Source of the DNA: Acidisoma cellulosilyticum | GTDB taxonomy: Bacteria; Pseudomonadota; Alphaproteobacteria; Acetobacterales; Acetobacteraceae | NCBI RefSeq assembly: GCF_020621385.1 | Contig: NZ_JAESVA010000003.1 | Coordinates: forward strand, 698,359-762,358 | Length of the DNA stretch: 64,000 nucleotides | Reading direction: 5' to 3' | Shown: in pieces, positions 30,120 through 39,331 of the stretch | Position numbering within the stretch: position 1 is the first letter of the stretch | How the letters are laid out: every line of letters begins with the position of its first letter | Notes under the pieces: generated by a model | The model's input: only the letters and a program-made list of their open reading frames with translations | Databases searched by the model: none | Told to the model about the DNA's origin: nothing | Program-made: the position numbers and the translations under genes

Positions 30120-30148
30120 AGGCTTAAGCGCGACCCGCGCTTAAGCCT
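30120..30148. terminator. 13-bp perfect hairpin between convergent genes
   Basis: AGGCTTAAGCGCG (30120-30132), ACC, CGCGCTTAAGCCT (30136-30148), 11 nt beyond the stop of the leftward small disordered protein. No T-run follows on either strand, so it may be a weak terminator or an mRNA 3'-end stabiliser. Confidence 0.6.
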
Positions 30149-30158
30149 GCGCCTGTAA

Positions 30159-30599
30159 TCAGCCCTCGTCGCCGGCCGGATGCTCGGCCGCCGGGGTTTC
30201 GTCTTCCGCCGGTGCGGCTTCGGCTTCCTCGGCCGGTGCGGCCGCAGGCTCCGGCTTCTCGGGCGGGGCTTCCTTGGCGCGGTCGCGGGCTGCGCTCAGG
30301 TAATCGAAGGACAGCGGATCATGCCCGTCGAAGACCAGGCGGTATTCCGCGCCCATGGCGGCCTTGGAATTCTGATCGATCTTGCCGATCTTCTGGATGA
30401 CCCAGCCGGTGCCACGATCGACCGTGGTGGCCGGCAGCGTGATGATATGCACGGGCGGGCGCTTCTCGTCCCGGCCGCGGCCGGGACCGCCCGGACGGCC
30501 TTTGCCGCCGCCACCGGGCTTCCGATCGCGGGCGTTCATGTCGAACTGCGCGGGTGCCGCTGTCTTGCCCTTCGGGGTTCCACCGGGTGCTTTAGCCAT
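30159..30599 (-). CDS. Small disordered protein of unknown function
   Basis: 146 residues from the ATG at 30599, chosen because AAGGAG lies 8 nt upstream. Three zones: a Gly/Pro/Arg/Lys-rich N-terminus (KPGGGGKGRPGGPGRGRDEK), a short conserved-looking core (HIITLPATTVDRGTGWVIQKI, then MGAEYRLVFDGHDPLSF), and an acidic Ala/Glu/Pro C-terminus. The basic head and acidic tail suggest binding to nucleic acid or protein, but no family is recognised. It is monocistronic, with a hairpin beyond its stop. Confidence 0.65.
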   Translation of the reverse strand: MAKAPGGTPKGKTAAPAQFDMNARDRKPGGGGKGRPGGPGRGRDEKRPPVHIITLPATTVDRGTGWVIQKIGKIDQNSKAAMGAEYRLVFDGHDPLSFDYLSAARDRAKEAPPEKPEPAAAPAEEAEAAPAEDETPAAEHPAGDEG

Positions 30600-30689
30600 A
30601 ACCATTCTCCTTATCTGGCCGAAGCCAATAAGGCGTCTCTTATAACGGTCTTGTCTTTCTCACCATTGTCATCTTCGTCACTGGTGCCA

Positions 30690-31637
30690 TCAGGTGCTGG
30701 CCAGCACTGCCTGGCTGACATCGATCCGGCGCGGAATGAGGTGCAGGCTCGCGAAAGTATCGGCAATCACCTGCTGGTCAGCGATGATGGCGGGGGTCAA
30801 GGGTTCGACGCCGTATTTCTGCCGGGTGAACCAGACTTTCAGGATTTCCGGCGGCACGCCGATGGTCTTGGACAGGTCGGACGCGATCTGGTCGACATGC
30901 GCAGGCTCCCAGGCTTCGATCTCCTGAATGGCGCCGATGGCTGCCTTCAGCGCCGGCGCGTTGGTCGTCGCGAAGTCCCGGCTGGACAGATAGAAGGCGC
31001 GGTTGGGCATCAGCCCGGTGCCGTCCGTCAGAACTGTCGCGCCCGCCACCTCGGCCGCCGCCTCAAACGGGTCCCACACGGCCCAGGCATCGACCGAGCC
31101 CGATTGCAGGGCGATGCGCCCGTCCGGCGGCTGGAGATAGACAGGCTGGATATCGGACCACGAGAGACCTGCATGCCGGACGGCGGCGACGAGCAGGTAA
31201 TGCGCGCTGGAGCCTTTGGCGACCGCGACCTTCTTTCCCTTCAGATCGGCGACCTTATGCACGGCGCTGCCGGGCTCGATCAGGATCGCGACGGAGCGCG
31301 GCGAGGGCTGCGTCGCGGCGGCATAGACCACCGGCACGCCGGCGGCCTGGGCGAAGATCGGCGGCGGCTCCCCCGTGAAAGCCAGGTCCACCGCGCCATC
31401 GTTCAGCGCTTCCAGGATCGGCGGGCCGGAGGTGAAGATCGCCCAACTGACGCCATAGCCGAGCGGCTTGAGCCGCTGTTCCAGCAGCCCCTGCGCCTTG
31501 AGCAGGGACAGCGCCACCGAGGCCTTCTGGTAGCCGACTTTCAGCACGCGGTCCTCGGCCCGCGCTTCGGACCCCAGCGCCAAGGCCGGCAGCAGGGCCG
31601 CCGAGGCCTGAAGTATTCTACGTCGTGTGATCGCCAT
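30690..31637 (-). CDS. Aliphatic sulfonate/nitrate-type ABC substrate-binding protein (orphan)
   Basis: 315 residues. The N-terminus MAITRRRILQASAALLPALALGSEARA looks like a Tat or Sec signal with a twin/triple arginine. The mature part (LKVGYQKASVALSLLKAQGLLEQRL, EALNDGAVDLAFTGEPPPIFAQAAG, DAWAVWDPFEAAAE) matches SsuA/TauA-type periplasmic proteins that deliver sulfonates to an importer. No permease, ATPase or monooxygenase gene is adjacent, so it must use a transporter encoded elsewhere or is left over from one. Confidence 0.82.
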   Translation of the reverse strand: MAITRRRILQASAALLPALALGSEARAEDRVLKVGYQKASVALSLLKAQGLLEQRLKPLGYGVSWAIFTSGPPILEALNDGAVDLAFTGEPPPIFAQAAGVPVVYAAATQPSPRSVAILIEPGSAVHKVADLKGKKVAVAKGSSAHYLLVAAVRHAGLSWSDIQPVYLQPPDGRIALQSGSVDAWAVWDPFEAAAEVAGATVLTDGTGLMPNRAFYLSSRDFATTNAPALKAAIGAIQEIEAWEPAHVDQIASDLSKTIGVPPEILKVWFTRQKYGVEPLTPAIIADQQVIADTFASLHLIPRRIDVSQAVLAST

Positions 31638-31824
31638 ATAATCGGGTTTCCCGCTTTTATGCGCGAGAAATATGCGCTGCCATCGCGTCAGTCAAATCGT
31701 ATAGCGATTTAAAATCGCTAATAATGAAAGAAATTTGTCACACGGCTGAGGTCGATAGCGCTATGCGCTCGGAGGCAGTCCCATCGAGCCGCGTCGGCTC
31801 CCTGCACCCCCCGAGGACATCCGG

Positions 31825-34188
31825 ATGGAATATTCGCGCCGCTTCAAGTTTCTCATCTGCGTTCCCTCGTTCAACGAGGGCGATCTGGAGGGCGCGCGGC
31901 TGACCCAGATCGTGGGCGAGATCGAGCAGGACGGTTACGCGGTCCTGCGCGCGCGGCGGGAGGAGGATGCCGAGCTGGTCATCCGCACGGATTCCGCGCT
32001 CGGCTGTATCGTGGTCGATTGGGGCAAGAAGGGCGTCGGCGGCAAATCCACGGGCCTGATCGATCTGGTGCGCAAGCGCGGTCTGGACGTGCCGATCATC
32101 ATCCTGGTCCGCCGCCAGACGCTGGAGCAGATCCCGGTCGAGGTTCTGGACAATGTCGACGGTTTCGTCTTCCTGGCCGAGGAGACGCCGGACTTCATCG
32201 CCAAGAACCTCGTCGCCCGTCTGCGGCAATATGCCGACAGCCTCAAAACCCCGTTTTTCGGGACGCTGGTCGACTATGCCGAGCAAGGCAATATGCTCTG
32301 GACCTGTCCCGGCCATAATGGCGGCGCCTTCTACCGCCGCAGCCCGATCGGCCGCATTTTCGTGGAGCATCTGGGCGAGGCGGTGTTCCGCGACGACCTG
32401 GACAATTCCGTGCTGCAACTCGGCGACCTGCTGACCCATGAGGGGCCCGCCCTTCGCGCGGAACAGGAAGCCGCGAAAATCTTCGGGGCCGAGCGCACCT
32501 ATTTCGTGCTCAACGGGACCTCGGCCTCCAACAAGATCGTGCTCAACGCGCTGCTCGCCGAGGGCGATCTGGTGTTGTTCGATCGGAACAACCATAAGGC
32601 CGCGCATCACGGCGCGTTGCTGCTGGCTGGTGCCACGCCGGTCTATATCGAAACCACGCGCAACCCGCATGGCATGATCGGGCCGATGCAACTGGCCGCG
32701 CTCGACGAGGACCGGCTGCGCGACGCGATCCGCAATAACCCTGGGGTGGCCGACAAGGACGCCTGGCAGAAGCCGCGCCCCTTCCGCGCGGCGGTGGTCG
32801 AACAATGCACCTATGACGGCACCATCATCTCGGCCGAGGAGATCATCGCCCGCATCGGTCATCTGTGCGATTACATTTTGTTCGACGAAGCCTGGGCCGG
32901 CTTCATGAAATTCCATCCGCTGTTCCGCGGTCGCTTCGGCATGGGCCTGGATAAGCTCGGGCCGAACGATCCCGGTATTATCGTGACGCAAAGCTCGCAT
33001 AAGCAGCTGGCGAGCTTCTCCCAGGCGAGCCAGATCCATGTGAAGGATTCCCACCTTGCCGGGCAGCGCCGTCAGGTGACCTCGCAACGCTTCAACGAGT
33101 TCTTTCTGCTGCATGCCTCCACCAGCCCCTTCTATCCGCTGTTCGCGTCATTGGATGTCGGCGCGCAGATGATGAAGGGCCGCTCGGGCGAAGTGCTGTG
33201 GGACGATACCGTTCGTCTGGGCATCGAACTGCGCAAGAAGATCCGCCTCGCCGCCCGCGAATATGGCGAGCATGAGACCGACCCGACCCGCCGCTGGTTC
33301 TTCGAGCCCTTCGTGCCGCGTTTCGTGCAGCCGTCGGAGGCCGCGCGGGGGTCGGAAGGCATGCGCTGGGAAGACGCCGAGACCGATCTGCTGGCCAGCG
33401 ATCCGGCGCAATGGGAATTGGTGCCGGAAGAGTTCTGGCACGGCTTCCCCAATCTGGAAAAAGGCTGGGCCATCACCGACCCGAACAAGCTGACGGTGCT
33501 GACGCCGGGCTTCAGCGACGGCACCGAGGATCGGTATGCCGATCACGGCATTCCGGCCCCGGTCGTCGCCGAATATCTGCGCGAAAACCGCATCGTGCCG
33601 GAGAAGAACGACCTCAATTCGCTGCTGTTCCTGCTGACGCCGGGCGTGGAGAGCAGCAAGGCCGGCACGCTTCTGTCCCACCTTGTCACCTTCAAGAAGC
33701 TGCATGACGAGAACCGGCCGCTGGAGGAGGTTTTCCCCGGCTTCGTCGCCCGCCGTCCGCAGCGCTATACGGGCATCGGCCTGCGCGACCTTTGCGCCGA
33801 GATGCATGCCTTCTATCGGCAGAGCGGCACCAGCGCCCTGCAGGCGGCGCAGTTTCGTGCGGAGCATCTGCCCGAAATGGTCCTGCATCCGCATGAGGCG
33901 ACGCGGGAACTGGTGCGCAACAATGTTGATTACGTGCCGCTGGACGAGGCCGCCGGGCGCATTGCGGCGACCCTTTGGCTGGTCTATCCGCCGGGCATCG
34001 CGACCGTGGTGCCGGGCGAGCGCGTCGGCGGCCGCGCCCAGCCGATGATCGATTACCTGAAGGTTTTCGAGCGCGCGGCGAACCTGTTTCCGGGCTTCGA
34101 GTCCGAGGTTCAGGGCCTCTATCGTGAGACAAGCGATGGGGTTATGCGCTTCTATACCTATGTCATTCGGGAGAAGGGTGAGGCGTGA
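31825..34188 (+). CDS. PLP-dependent ornithine/lysine/arginine decarboxylase (large inducible-type form)
   Basis: 787 residues, the size of bacterial type III-fold basic amino acid decarboxylases. An N-terminal wing/receiver-like domain ([16 protein letters not shown] region, residues 1-125) is followed by the PLP core ([51 protein letters not shown]), the PLP lysine in [18 protein letters not shown], and the C-terminal domain. It makes a diamine or agmatine with proton consumption, useful for acid resistance or polyamine supply. The exact substrate cannot be told. Its last 4 bases overlap the queC start (GTGA), an unusual partner. No antiporter gene is adjacent. Confidence 0.88.
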   Translation: MEYSRRFKFLICVPSFNEGDLEGARLTQIVGEIEQDGYAVLRARREEDAELVIRTDSALGCIVVDWGKKGVGGKSTGLIDLVRKRGLDVPIIILVRRQTLEQIPVEVLDNVDGFVFLAEETPDFIAKNLVARLRQYADSLKTPFFGTLVDYAEQGNMLWTCPGHNGGAFYRRSPIGRIFVEHLGEAVFRDDLDNSVLQLGDLLTHEGPALRAEQEAAKIFGAERTYFVLNGTSASNKIVLNALLAEGDLVLFDRNNHKAAHHGALLLAGATPVYIETTRNPHGMIGPMQLAALDEDRLRDAIRNNPGVADKDAWQKPRPFRAAVVEQCTYDGTIISAEEIIARIGHLCDYILFDEAWAGFMKFHPLFRGRFGMGLDKLGPNDPGIIVTQSSHKQLASFSQASQIHVKDSHLAGQRRQVTSQRFNEFFLLHASTSPFYPLFASLDVGAQMMKGRSGEVLWDDTVRLGIELRKKIRLAAREYGEHETDPTRRWFFEPFVPRFVQPSEAARGSEGMRWEDAETDLLASDPAQWELVPEEFWHGFPNLEKGWAITDPNKLTVLTPGFSDGTEDRYADHGIPAPVVAEYLRENRIVPEKNDLNSLLFLLTPGVESSKAGTLLSHLVTFKKLHDENRPLEEVFPGFVARRPQRYTGIGLRDLCAEMHAFYRQSGTSALQAAQFRAEHLPEMVLHPHEATRELVRNNVDYVPLDEAAGRIAATLWLVYPPGIATVVPGERVGGRAQPMIDYLKVFERAANLFPGFESEVQGLYRETSDGVMRFYTYVIREKGEA

Positions 34189-34904
34189 CGTCGACGGACG
34201 ACAAGGCTCTGGTGCTGTTTTCGGGCGGGCAGGATTCCGCGACCTGCCTTGCCTGGGCGCTTGACCGCTTTCCGGCCGTGGAGACCATCGGCTTCGACTA
34301 CGGCCAGCGCCATCGGGTGGAGTTGGACGTGCGCGCGCCCTTCCTGACGAAGCTGCGCGCGGATTTCCCGGCCTGGGACGGCAAGCTCGGGCAGGATCAC
34401 ATGGTCGATGCCGGGATCATCGGGACGCTGAGCGAGACCGCGCTGACGCGGGAGACCGAAATCGCCATGCAGGCGGACGGGCTGCCCAATACCTTCGTGC
34501 CCGGCCGCAATCTGCTGTTCCTGACCATGGCGGCGACCGTCGCCTATCGCCGGGGCATCAAGCATATCGTGACCGGGGTCTGCGAGACCGATTATTCCGG
34601 CTACCCGGACTGTCGGGACGATACCATCAAGGCGCTACAACTGGCGCTGAACCTGGGTATGGACCGCCGCTTCGTGCTGCACACGCCCTTGATGTGGATC
34701 GACAAGGCTGCGACCTGGGATATGGCGTCGGACCTCGGCGGTGACGCGCTGGTCAACCTCATCAACCGGGAGACCCATACCTGCTATCTGGGTGACCGCA
34801 GCAGGCTGCACCCCTGGGGCTATGGCTGCGGCCATTGCCCGGCCTGCCAATTGCGGGCGGACGGCTGGGCGCGTTTCGTGGCGAGCGATCCTCAGACCGG
34901 CTGA
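34185..34904 (+). CDS. queC: 7-cyano-7-deazaguanine synthase QueC
   Basis: Makes preQ0 from 7-carboxy-7-deazaguanine, ammonia and ATP in queuosine synthesis. 239 residues starting with GTG. Seen: the PP-loop [19 protein letters not shown] (residues 8-26), [43 protein letters not shown], and the C-terminal zinc site [17 protein letters not shown]. It overlaps the decarboxylase stop by 4 nt and is probably translated by coupling. queD, queE and queF are not near. Confidence 0.95.
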   Translation: MTSTDDKALVLFSGGQDSATCLAWALDRFPAVETIGFDYGQRHRVELDVRAPFLTKLRADFPAWDGKLGQDHMVDAGIIGTLSETALTRETEIAMQADGLPNTFVPGRNLLFLTMAATVAYRRGIKHIVTGVCETDYSGYPDCRDDTIKALQLALNLGMDRRFVLHTPLMWIDKAATWDMASDLGGDALVNLINRETHTCYLGDRSRLHPWGYGCGHCPACQLRADGWARFVASDPQTG

Positions 34905-34961
34905 CACTTGGCAGGGGCGTTCTCGGCGCCAGCTAATAGGCATGTCGGATAAGGACCTCCC

Positions 34962-35249
34962 ATGGATTCCGCGATCAATTTCGTGCTTACCCTCATCCTG
35001 CGGCTGGTCGGCGTCGTCATGGCGGTGATCGCGATCGTTGAGAACGCCCTGCGGCACCTGTTGGAGCAGGCGGGCATTCACGGTCAGACGCAGTCGGCCG
35101 TGCTGGTGGTGGCGGCCATCCTGGTCATCGTCGCGGCCTTGCGGCTGCTCGGCGGTATCTTCGGCCTGCTGATCACGGTGCTGCTGATCCTCATGATCCT
35201 CAACCTGCTGATGCCCGGCTTCCATGTGCCGATGAACGCGCATGCCTGA
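34962..35249 (+). CDS. Small inner-membrane protein, unknown
   Basis: 95 residues with two or three hydrophobic segments (FVLTLILRLVGVVMAVIAIV, SAVLVVAAILVIVAALRLLG, FGLLITVLLILMILNLLMPG). A possible ribosome site AAGGACC lies 5-10 nt before the ATG. No family is recognised. It follows queC by 57 nt on the same strand. Confidence 0.6.
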   Translation: MDSAINFVLTLILRLVGVVMAVIAIVENALRHLLEQAGIHGQTQSAVLVVAAILVIVAALRLLGGIFGLLITVLLILMILNLLMPGFHVPMNAHA

Positions 35250-35323
35250 GCGCACGGAGACGTGACTTGGCCGCCTGCGGGGTCCAAAGTGCCGGGGTCC
35301 AAAACGGATAGAGAGGATGAACG

Positions 35324-35512
35324 ATGGCCGAAGTCAGCTACACCCGCGAGACGCTTATCAAGGATCTCATCAACACGATCAGCCTCGCGGACGGTAAGGG
35401 GATCCATCTCGGCTATGGAACCCCTGAGGAGGGGGCTGACCGCGACTATATTCTGGACGTTGCGACCGTGGCGATCGAGGTCGTCAATGCGCTGAGAATC
35501 AAGACGGCCTGA
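35324..35512 (+). CDS. Small hypothetical protein, 62 residues
   Basis: Starts MAEVSYTRETLIKDLINTIS and ends with TVAIEVVNALRIKTA; ribosome site GAGAGGA precedes the ATG by 7 nt. Amphipathic, soluble, no family recognised. The good ribosome site and codon use like the neighbours support a real gene. It lies between the membrane protein and aspartase on the same strand. Confidence 0.55.
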   Translation: MAEVSYTRETLIKDLINTISLADGKGIHLGYGTPEEGADRDYILDVATVAIEVVNALRIKTA

Positions 35513-35627
35513 CGGATAGGCCCGGCAGAGACCTAGTGGGGGAGCAGCCAAGCTTCGCGAGGGCTTCAACGACCGGTGGGGGAGAAGCATTTTCGTGAGG
35601 CCGCAACCATAATAACGAGCCAAGACC

Positions 35628-37148
35628 ATGACGGCTGAGCTTTCCCCCCTGGATGACACCACCCCCGCCGATACGCTGCATCTGGCGACGACGCGGAAGG
35701 TCAATCTTTCCGACGTCGAGACCCGCACCGAGCATGATCTGCTTGGGGAGGCAGCCGTTCCCGCCTCCGCCTATTGGGGCATCCATTCCCTCCGCGCTGT
35801 CGAGAATTTCCCGATAACCGGCGTGCCGATCGGCCATTTTCCGGATCTGGTCCGCGCGCTGGCCATGGTCAAACAGGCAGCGGCGCGGGCCAACCGGACG
35901 CTGGGTGCGCTGCCGCCCGAGAAGGCCGCGATGATCGAGCGCGCCTGCGAGGTGCTCAAGACCGGGACCGAATATCACGGCCAATTCGTGGTCGATGCCG
36001 TGCAGGGCGGCGCCGGGACTTCCACCAATATGAACGCCAATGAGGTTGTCGCGAACCTCGCTTTGACATTGGCGGGCCATGCGCGCGGGCGTTACGACCT
36101 GCTGCACCCCAATGACGACGTCAACATGGCGCAGTCGACCAACGACGCCTATCCGACCGCGCTGCGGGTCGCGACGCTGGAGGGGGTGAAGCCTTTGCAG
36201 CGGGCGCTACGCGACCTGTCGCTGGAGCTGAAGAAGAAGGGCGCGGAATTCGCCGATGTCCTGAAGATGGGCCGCACCCAGTTGCAGGATGCGGTGCCGA
36301 TGACGCTGGGCCAGGAATTCGACGCCTTCCATGTGACGGTGAAGGAAGACGTGCAGCGCCTGGGCGAGGTGGCGGCCTTGTTCCATGAGGTCAATCTGGG
36401 CGCGACCGCCATCGGCACGGGCATCAATGCCGATCCGCGCTATGCGCCTTTGGTGGTGGAGGAATTGGCGGCGATCAGCGGCCATCCGTTGTCGCTCGCG
36501 CCCAATCTGATCGAAGCGACGTCGGATATGGGCGCCTTCGTCCTGTTCTCGGGCCTGCTGAAGCGCATCGCCGTGAAACTCTCCAAGATCTGCAATGACC
36601 TGCGGCTGCTCTCCAGCGGTCCGCGCACGGGTTTTGGGGAGATCAACCTGCCGGCGCGGCAGGCGGGGTCTTCCATCATGCCGGGCAAGGTCAATCCGGT
36701 GATCCCGGAAGTGGTCAGCCAGGTCGCCTATCTCGTCATCGGGCATGACCTGACGGTGACGATGTGCGCCGAGGGCGGTCAATTGCAGCTGAATGCCTTC
36801 GAACCGACCATCGCCTATAGCATCATGACATCGCTGCGCATGCTGACGGCCGCGATCGACAGCCTGACCCTGCGCTGCATTGCCGGCATTACCGCCAATC
36901 GGGAGCATTGCCTGGATCTGGTCAATCACAGTATCGGCCTGGTGACGGCCCTGGCGCCGACGCTGGGTTACGAGGTGACGTCGCGCATCGCCAAGCGCGC
37001 CCTGGCCGAGGGGCGGGGCGTGCGCGAGATTGTGCTGGAGGAAGGCTTGCTGGAGGAACCCGTGCTGGATGAGCTGCTGCGGATTGAGGCGATGACCCGG
37101 CCGTCCCGCCATATAACGCCGCGCGTCATCGCTGCCGCCAAAGGATGA
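35628..37148 (+). CDS. aspA: Aspartate ammonia-lyase (aspartase)
   Basis: Converts aspartate to fumarate and ammonia. 506 residues; the family core begins at TRTEHDLLGEAAVPASAYWG (about residue 31), so the first roughly 30 residues are an extension and the true start could be later. Seen: GGAGTSTNMNANEVVANLAL, the NDDVNMAQSTNDAYPTALRV region, the SS-loop signature GSSIMPGKVNPVIPEVV, and ITANREHCLDLVNHSIGLVT. The EHDLLGE start and YWGIHSLRAVENF favour aspartase over fumarase C. The stop overlaps the next start by 4 nt. Confidence 0.88.
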   Translation: MTAELSPLDDTTPADTLHLATTRKVNLSDVETRTEHDLLGEAAVPASAYWGIHSLRAVENFPITGVPIGHFPDLVRALAMVKQAAARANRTLGALPPEKAAMIERACEVLKTGTEYHGQFVVDAVQGGAGTSTNMNANEVVANLALTLAGHARGRYDLLHPNDDVNMAQSTNDAYPTALRVATLEGVKPLQRALRDLSLELKKKGAEFADVLKMGRTQLQDAVPMTLGQEFDAFHVTVKEDVQRLGEVAALFHEVNLGATAIGTGINADPRYAPLVVEELAAISGHPLSLAPNLIEATSDMGAFVLFSGLLKRIAVKLSKICNDLRLLSSGPRTGFGEINLPARQAGSSIMPGKVNPVIPEVVSQVAYLVIGHDLTVTMCAEGGQLQLNAFEPTIAYSIMTSLRMLTAAIDSLTLRCIAGITANREHCLDLVNHSIGLVTALAPTLGYEVTSRIAKRALAEGRGVREIVLEEGLLEEPVLDELLRIEAMTRPSRHITPRVIAAAKG

Positions 37149-38719
37149 GCGCTGCCGATTCTGCGCGCCTGGAACAAGGACCGCGTCTTCTGCCTTGGCT
37201 GATCGGGGCTGCGCTGGTTCTGGTGACGCTTCTGTCCCGCGCGCCCGCTTTCGTCATGAGCGTGGTGGATTGGGACGAGAGCCTGTATTTCATCATGGCC
37301 CAGCAATGGCGGGCGGGGCATCTGCCCTATACCGCCGTCTGGGACAATAAGCCCATCGGCATCTATGCGATCTTCGCTGTCTTCCAACGCATCTTTGGCG
37401 GCGGCATCCTGTCCATGCGCCTGGCCGGGACGAGTGCGATCGTGGCCATGGCGTTGCTGACCTGGCGCATCGCGCGGCATTATTTGCGCGATCAACCTGC
37501 GGTCAGGGCGGAGCTTTTTGCCGGTATCGCCGGGCTGCTGGTGATCGGCACGACGATCCCGGACGATGGGATCGCGGCCAATACCGAAATCTTCATGGAG
37601 AGTTTTACCCTCCTCGGCATGCTATGGGCGCTGACGCCTGTGGGCCGCATCGGGGCAGGCCGGTCTATCGCCATCGGCTTGGCGCTCGGCCTTGCCTTCA
37701 TGGTCAAGTACGTCGCTGTCTTCGATATGTTTGCGGTTTATGCCGCTATGCTGATCATGCCGGGACGATTGCGGCGCGGCGCGCTTGGTGTGTGGGATAT
37801 GCTCCGCCTCGGCCTGCTGTTCAGCGTCGGTGCCTTAGCACCCTTCCTCGCGACCCTTGGCCTTTATGCCGTTCACGGTGAGCTTCCGGCGATGCTGTCC
37901 GCCAGTATCCTGTCCAATATGCGGCGGGTCGCGGTGCCGGTCTCAGGCCATCTCGCGACCCGCGCCTTCCACGCGCAGATGCTGATCTTCCCGGCGCTTT
38001 ATCTTTCGTTGCTCTGGCTGTTGGGCGAAATGCGGCATCTGTCGCATCGTGCGCTGCCGCGCGGGCCGTTGATCCTCGGCCTATGGTTCGTCACCAGCCT
38101 TCTGGGTGTCGCCTCCGGCGGGCTTTATTTCAGCCATTACTTCCTGCAGCTTCTGCCGGTGCTGTGCATCACGACGGCGCTGATGCTGGCAGCACTTTTT
38201 CGGAGTCCGTCGCGCGCGCTGCGATGGGCGGTGGCGGTGCTTTTCCTCCTCAGCCTCATCCCCATGCTATCGCGCAGTGCCGCCGATATGCGGCGTATGG
38301 TGGAAGACATGGGACGGCCGCCGGTCGCGGGCTTCGGCCTGCTGCGCGATACGCCGGCCGAGGTCGCGGCCGACCTCAACCCTGCGCTGGCGGCCATGCC
38401 GGGGTCTGAAGCCTATGTCTTCGACGGCGAGCCCATCCTCTACGCGCTGTTGCGCGAGCCATTGCCGACGAAATTCGTCTTTCCGTCCTTTCTGTTGTCG
38501 AAGCTGCTGGCCCATACGGTCGGCATCGATCCGTTGGCGGAGCTGAACCATATTCTGGCGCAGAAGCCGCTGTTCATCATCCGCCGCACCAACCCGGACG
38601 ATCAGAATTCTTCCGCGCGCAATCTCGACGTCTATGCGGCGATGAATGCTGCGCTTGGGGCGGATTACACGGTGTGGAAACGCTATGACACGATGGTGGT
38701 GTATCGGCGCAAGCCCTGA
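37145..38719 (+). CDS. GT39/ArnT-like integral membrane glycosyltransferase
   Basis: 524 residues with roughly 10-12 hydrophobic segments. Near the N-terminus SVVDWDESLYFIMAQQWRAGHLPY holds the acidic D-E motif of GT-C enzymes that use polyprenyl-phosphate sugars, followed by VWDNKPIGIYAIFAVF. The C-terminal soluble part is rich in mixed residues. It probably adds a sugar to lipid A, protein or a polymer on the periplasmic side; acceptor and donor are unknown. It starts within the aspA stop (ATGA). Confidence 0.75.
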   Translation: MSAADSARLEQGPRLLPWLIGAALVLVTLLSRAPAFVMSVVDWDESLYFIMAQQWRAGHLPYTAVWDNKPIGIYAIFAVFQRIFGGGILSMRLAGTSAIVAMALLTWRIARHYLRDQPAVRAELFAGIAGLLVIGTTIPDDGIAANTEIFMESFTLLGMLWALTPVGRIGAGRSIAIGLALGLAFMVKYVAVFDMFAVYAAMLIMPGRLRRGALGVWDMLRLGLLFSVGALAPFLATLGLYAVHGELPAMLSASILSNMRRVAVPVSGHLATRAFHAQMLIFPALYLSLLWLLGEMRHLSHRALPRGPLILGLWFVTSLLGVASGGLYFSHYFLQLLPVLCITTALMLAALFRSPSRALRWAVAVLFLLSLIPMLSRSAADMRRMVEDMGRPPVAGFGLLRDTPAEVAADLNPALAAMPGSEAYVFDGEPILYALLREPLPTKFVFPSFLLSKLLAHTVGIDPLAELNHILAQKPLFIIRRTNPDDQNSSARNLDVYAAMNAALGADYTVWKRYDTMVVYRRKP

Positions 38720-38738
38720 TCGACGGAGGAAATAAATT

Positions 38739-38769
38739 GGCAAATGTACTGATTTTTAGTACAAATGCC
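38739..38769. promoter_or_regulatory. Inverted repeat upstream of parD (candidate autoregulatory operator)
   Basis: GGCAAATGTACT (38739-38750), GATTTTT, AGTACAAATGCC (38758-38769). The arms match at 10 of 12 positions and end 17 nt before the parD ATG. Type II antitoxins normally bind such a palindrome, together with the toxin, to repress their own operon. Confidence 0.65.
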
Positions 38770-38786
38770 TTAGAGGAGAACCGCCG

Positions 38787-39038
38787 ATGGCCAGAACTAC
38801 ATCTGTCAGCCTGGGTGATCACTTCACCAGTTTCGTGGAACGTCAGGTGACTGAAGGGCGTTACGGAAGCGCGACTGATGTCATGCGCGCAGGTCTAAGA
38901 CTTCTCGAAGACCATGAAACGAAATTGGCGGCTTTGCGTGCAGCCTTGACCGAGGGGGAGGAAAGCGGACAAGCGACGGAATTCGACGTTGAAGCATTCA
39001 TTGCGCGGAAGCAGGATCGTCGATCCTCGACCGCATGA
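38787..39038 (+). CDS. parD: Type II antitoxin, ParD/CopG family
   Basis: 83 residues: [20 protein letters not shown], then [20 protein letters not shown], the ribbon-helix-helix domain of ParD. The C-terminal tail ([17 protein letters not shown]) would wrap the toxin. The ribosome site GAGGAG lies 5 nt before the ATG. It overlaps parE by 4 nt (ATGA), the usual arrangement for balanced translation. It carries its own operator-like palindrome upstream. Confidence 0.92.
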   Translation: MARTTSVSLGDHFTSFVERQVTEGRYGSATDVMRAGLRLLEDHETKLAALRAALTEGEESGQATEFDVEAFIARKQDRRSSTA

Positions 39039-39331
39039 CAGGCCGTCTGAGACTTTCTCCAAAGGCTCAGAGCGATATCGAAGACATCTGGAATCACACC
39101 TCCGACCGCTGGGGACTTACCCAAGCTGAAATCTACTTGCGCCGACTTGGTGAGCGCATGGAATTGCTTAGCGAGCATCCTCATATGGGACATCCATGCC
39201 CGGACATTCGTGTTGGGTATTATCGTTTCTCCTATGAGGCGCACATTCTATTTTATCGCTTCGTTGGCGCCGGCATCGAGGTTGTCCGCATTCTCCATAA
39301 AGCCATGGACGTTAGCCGTCACCTAGACTGA
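39035..39331 (+). CDS. parE: Type II toxin, RelE/ParE family
   Basis: 98 residues: [71 protein letters not shown], the full ParE pattern with the terminal VxRILH motif. ParE toxins typically poison DNA gyrase; RelE-type relatives cleave mRNA, so the target is inferred. The frame is intact. Its last 20 bases overlap the 3' end of convergent opgH, so the module is wedged between two unrelated genes. Confidence 0.92.
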   Translation: MTGRLRLSPKAQSDIEDIWNHTSDRWGLTQAEIYLRRLGERMELLSEHPHMGHPCPDIRVGYYRFSYEAHILFYRFVGAGIEVVRILHKAMDVSRHLD

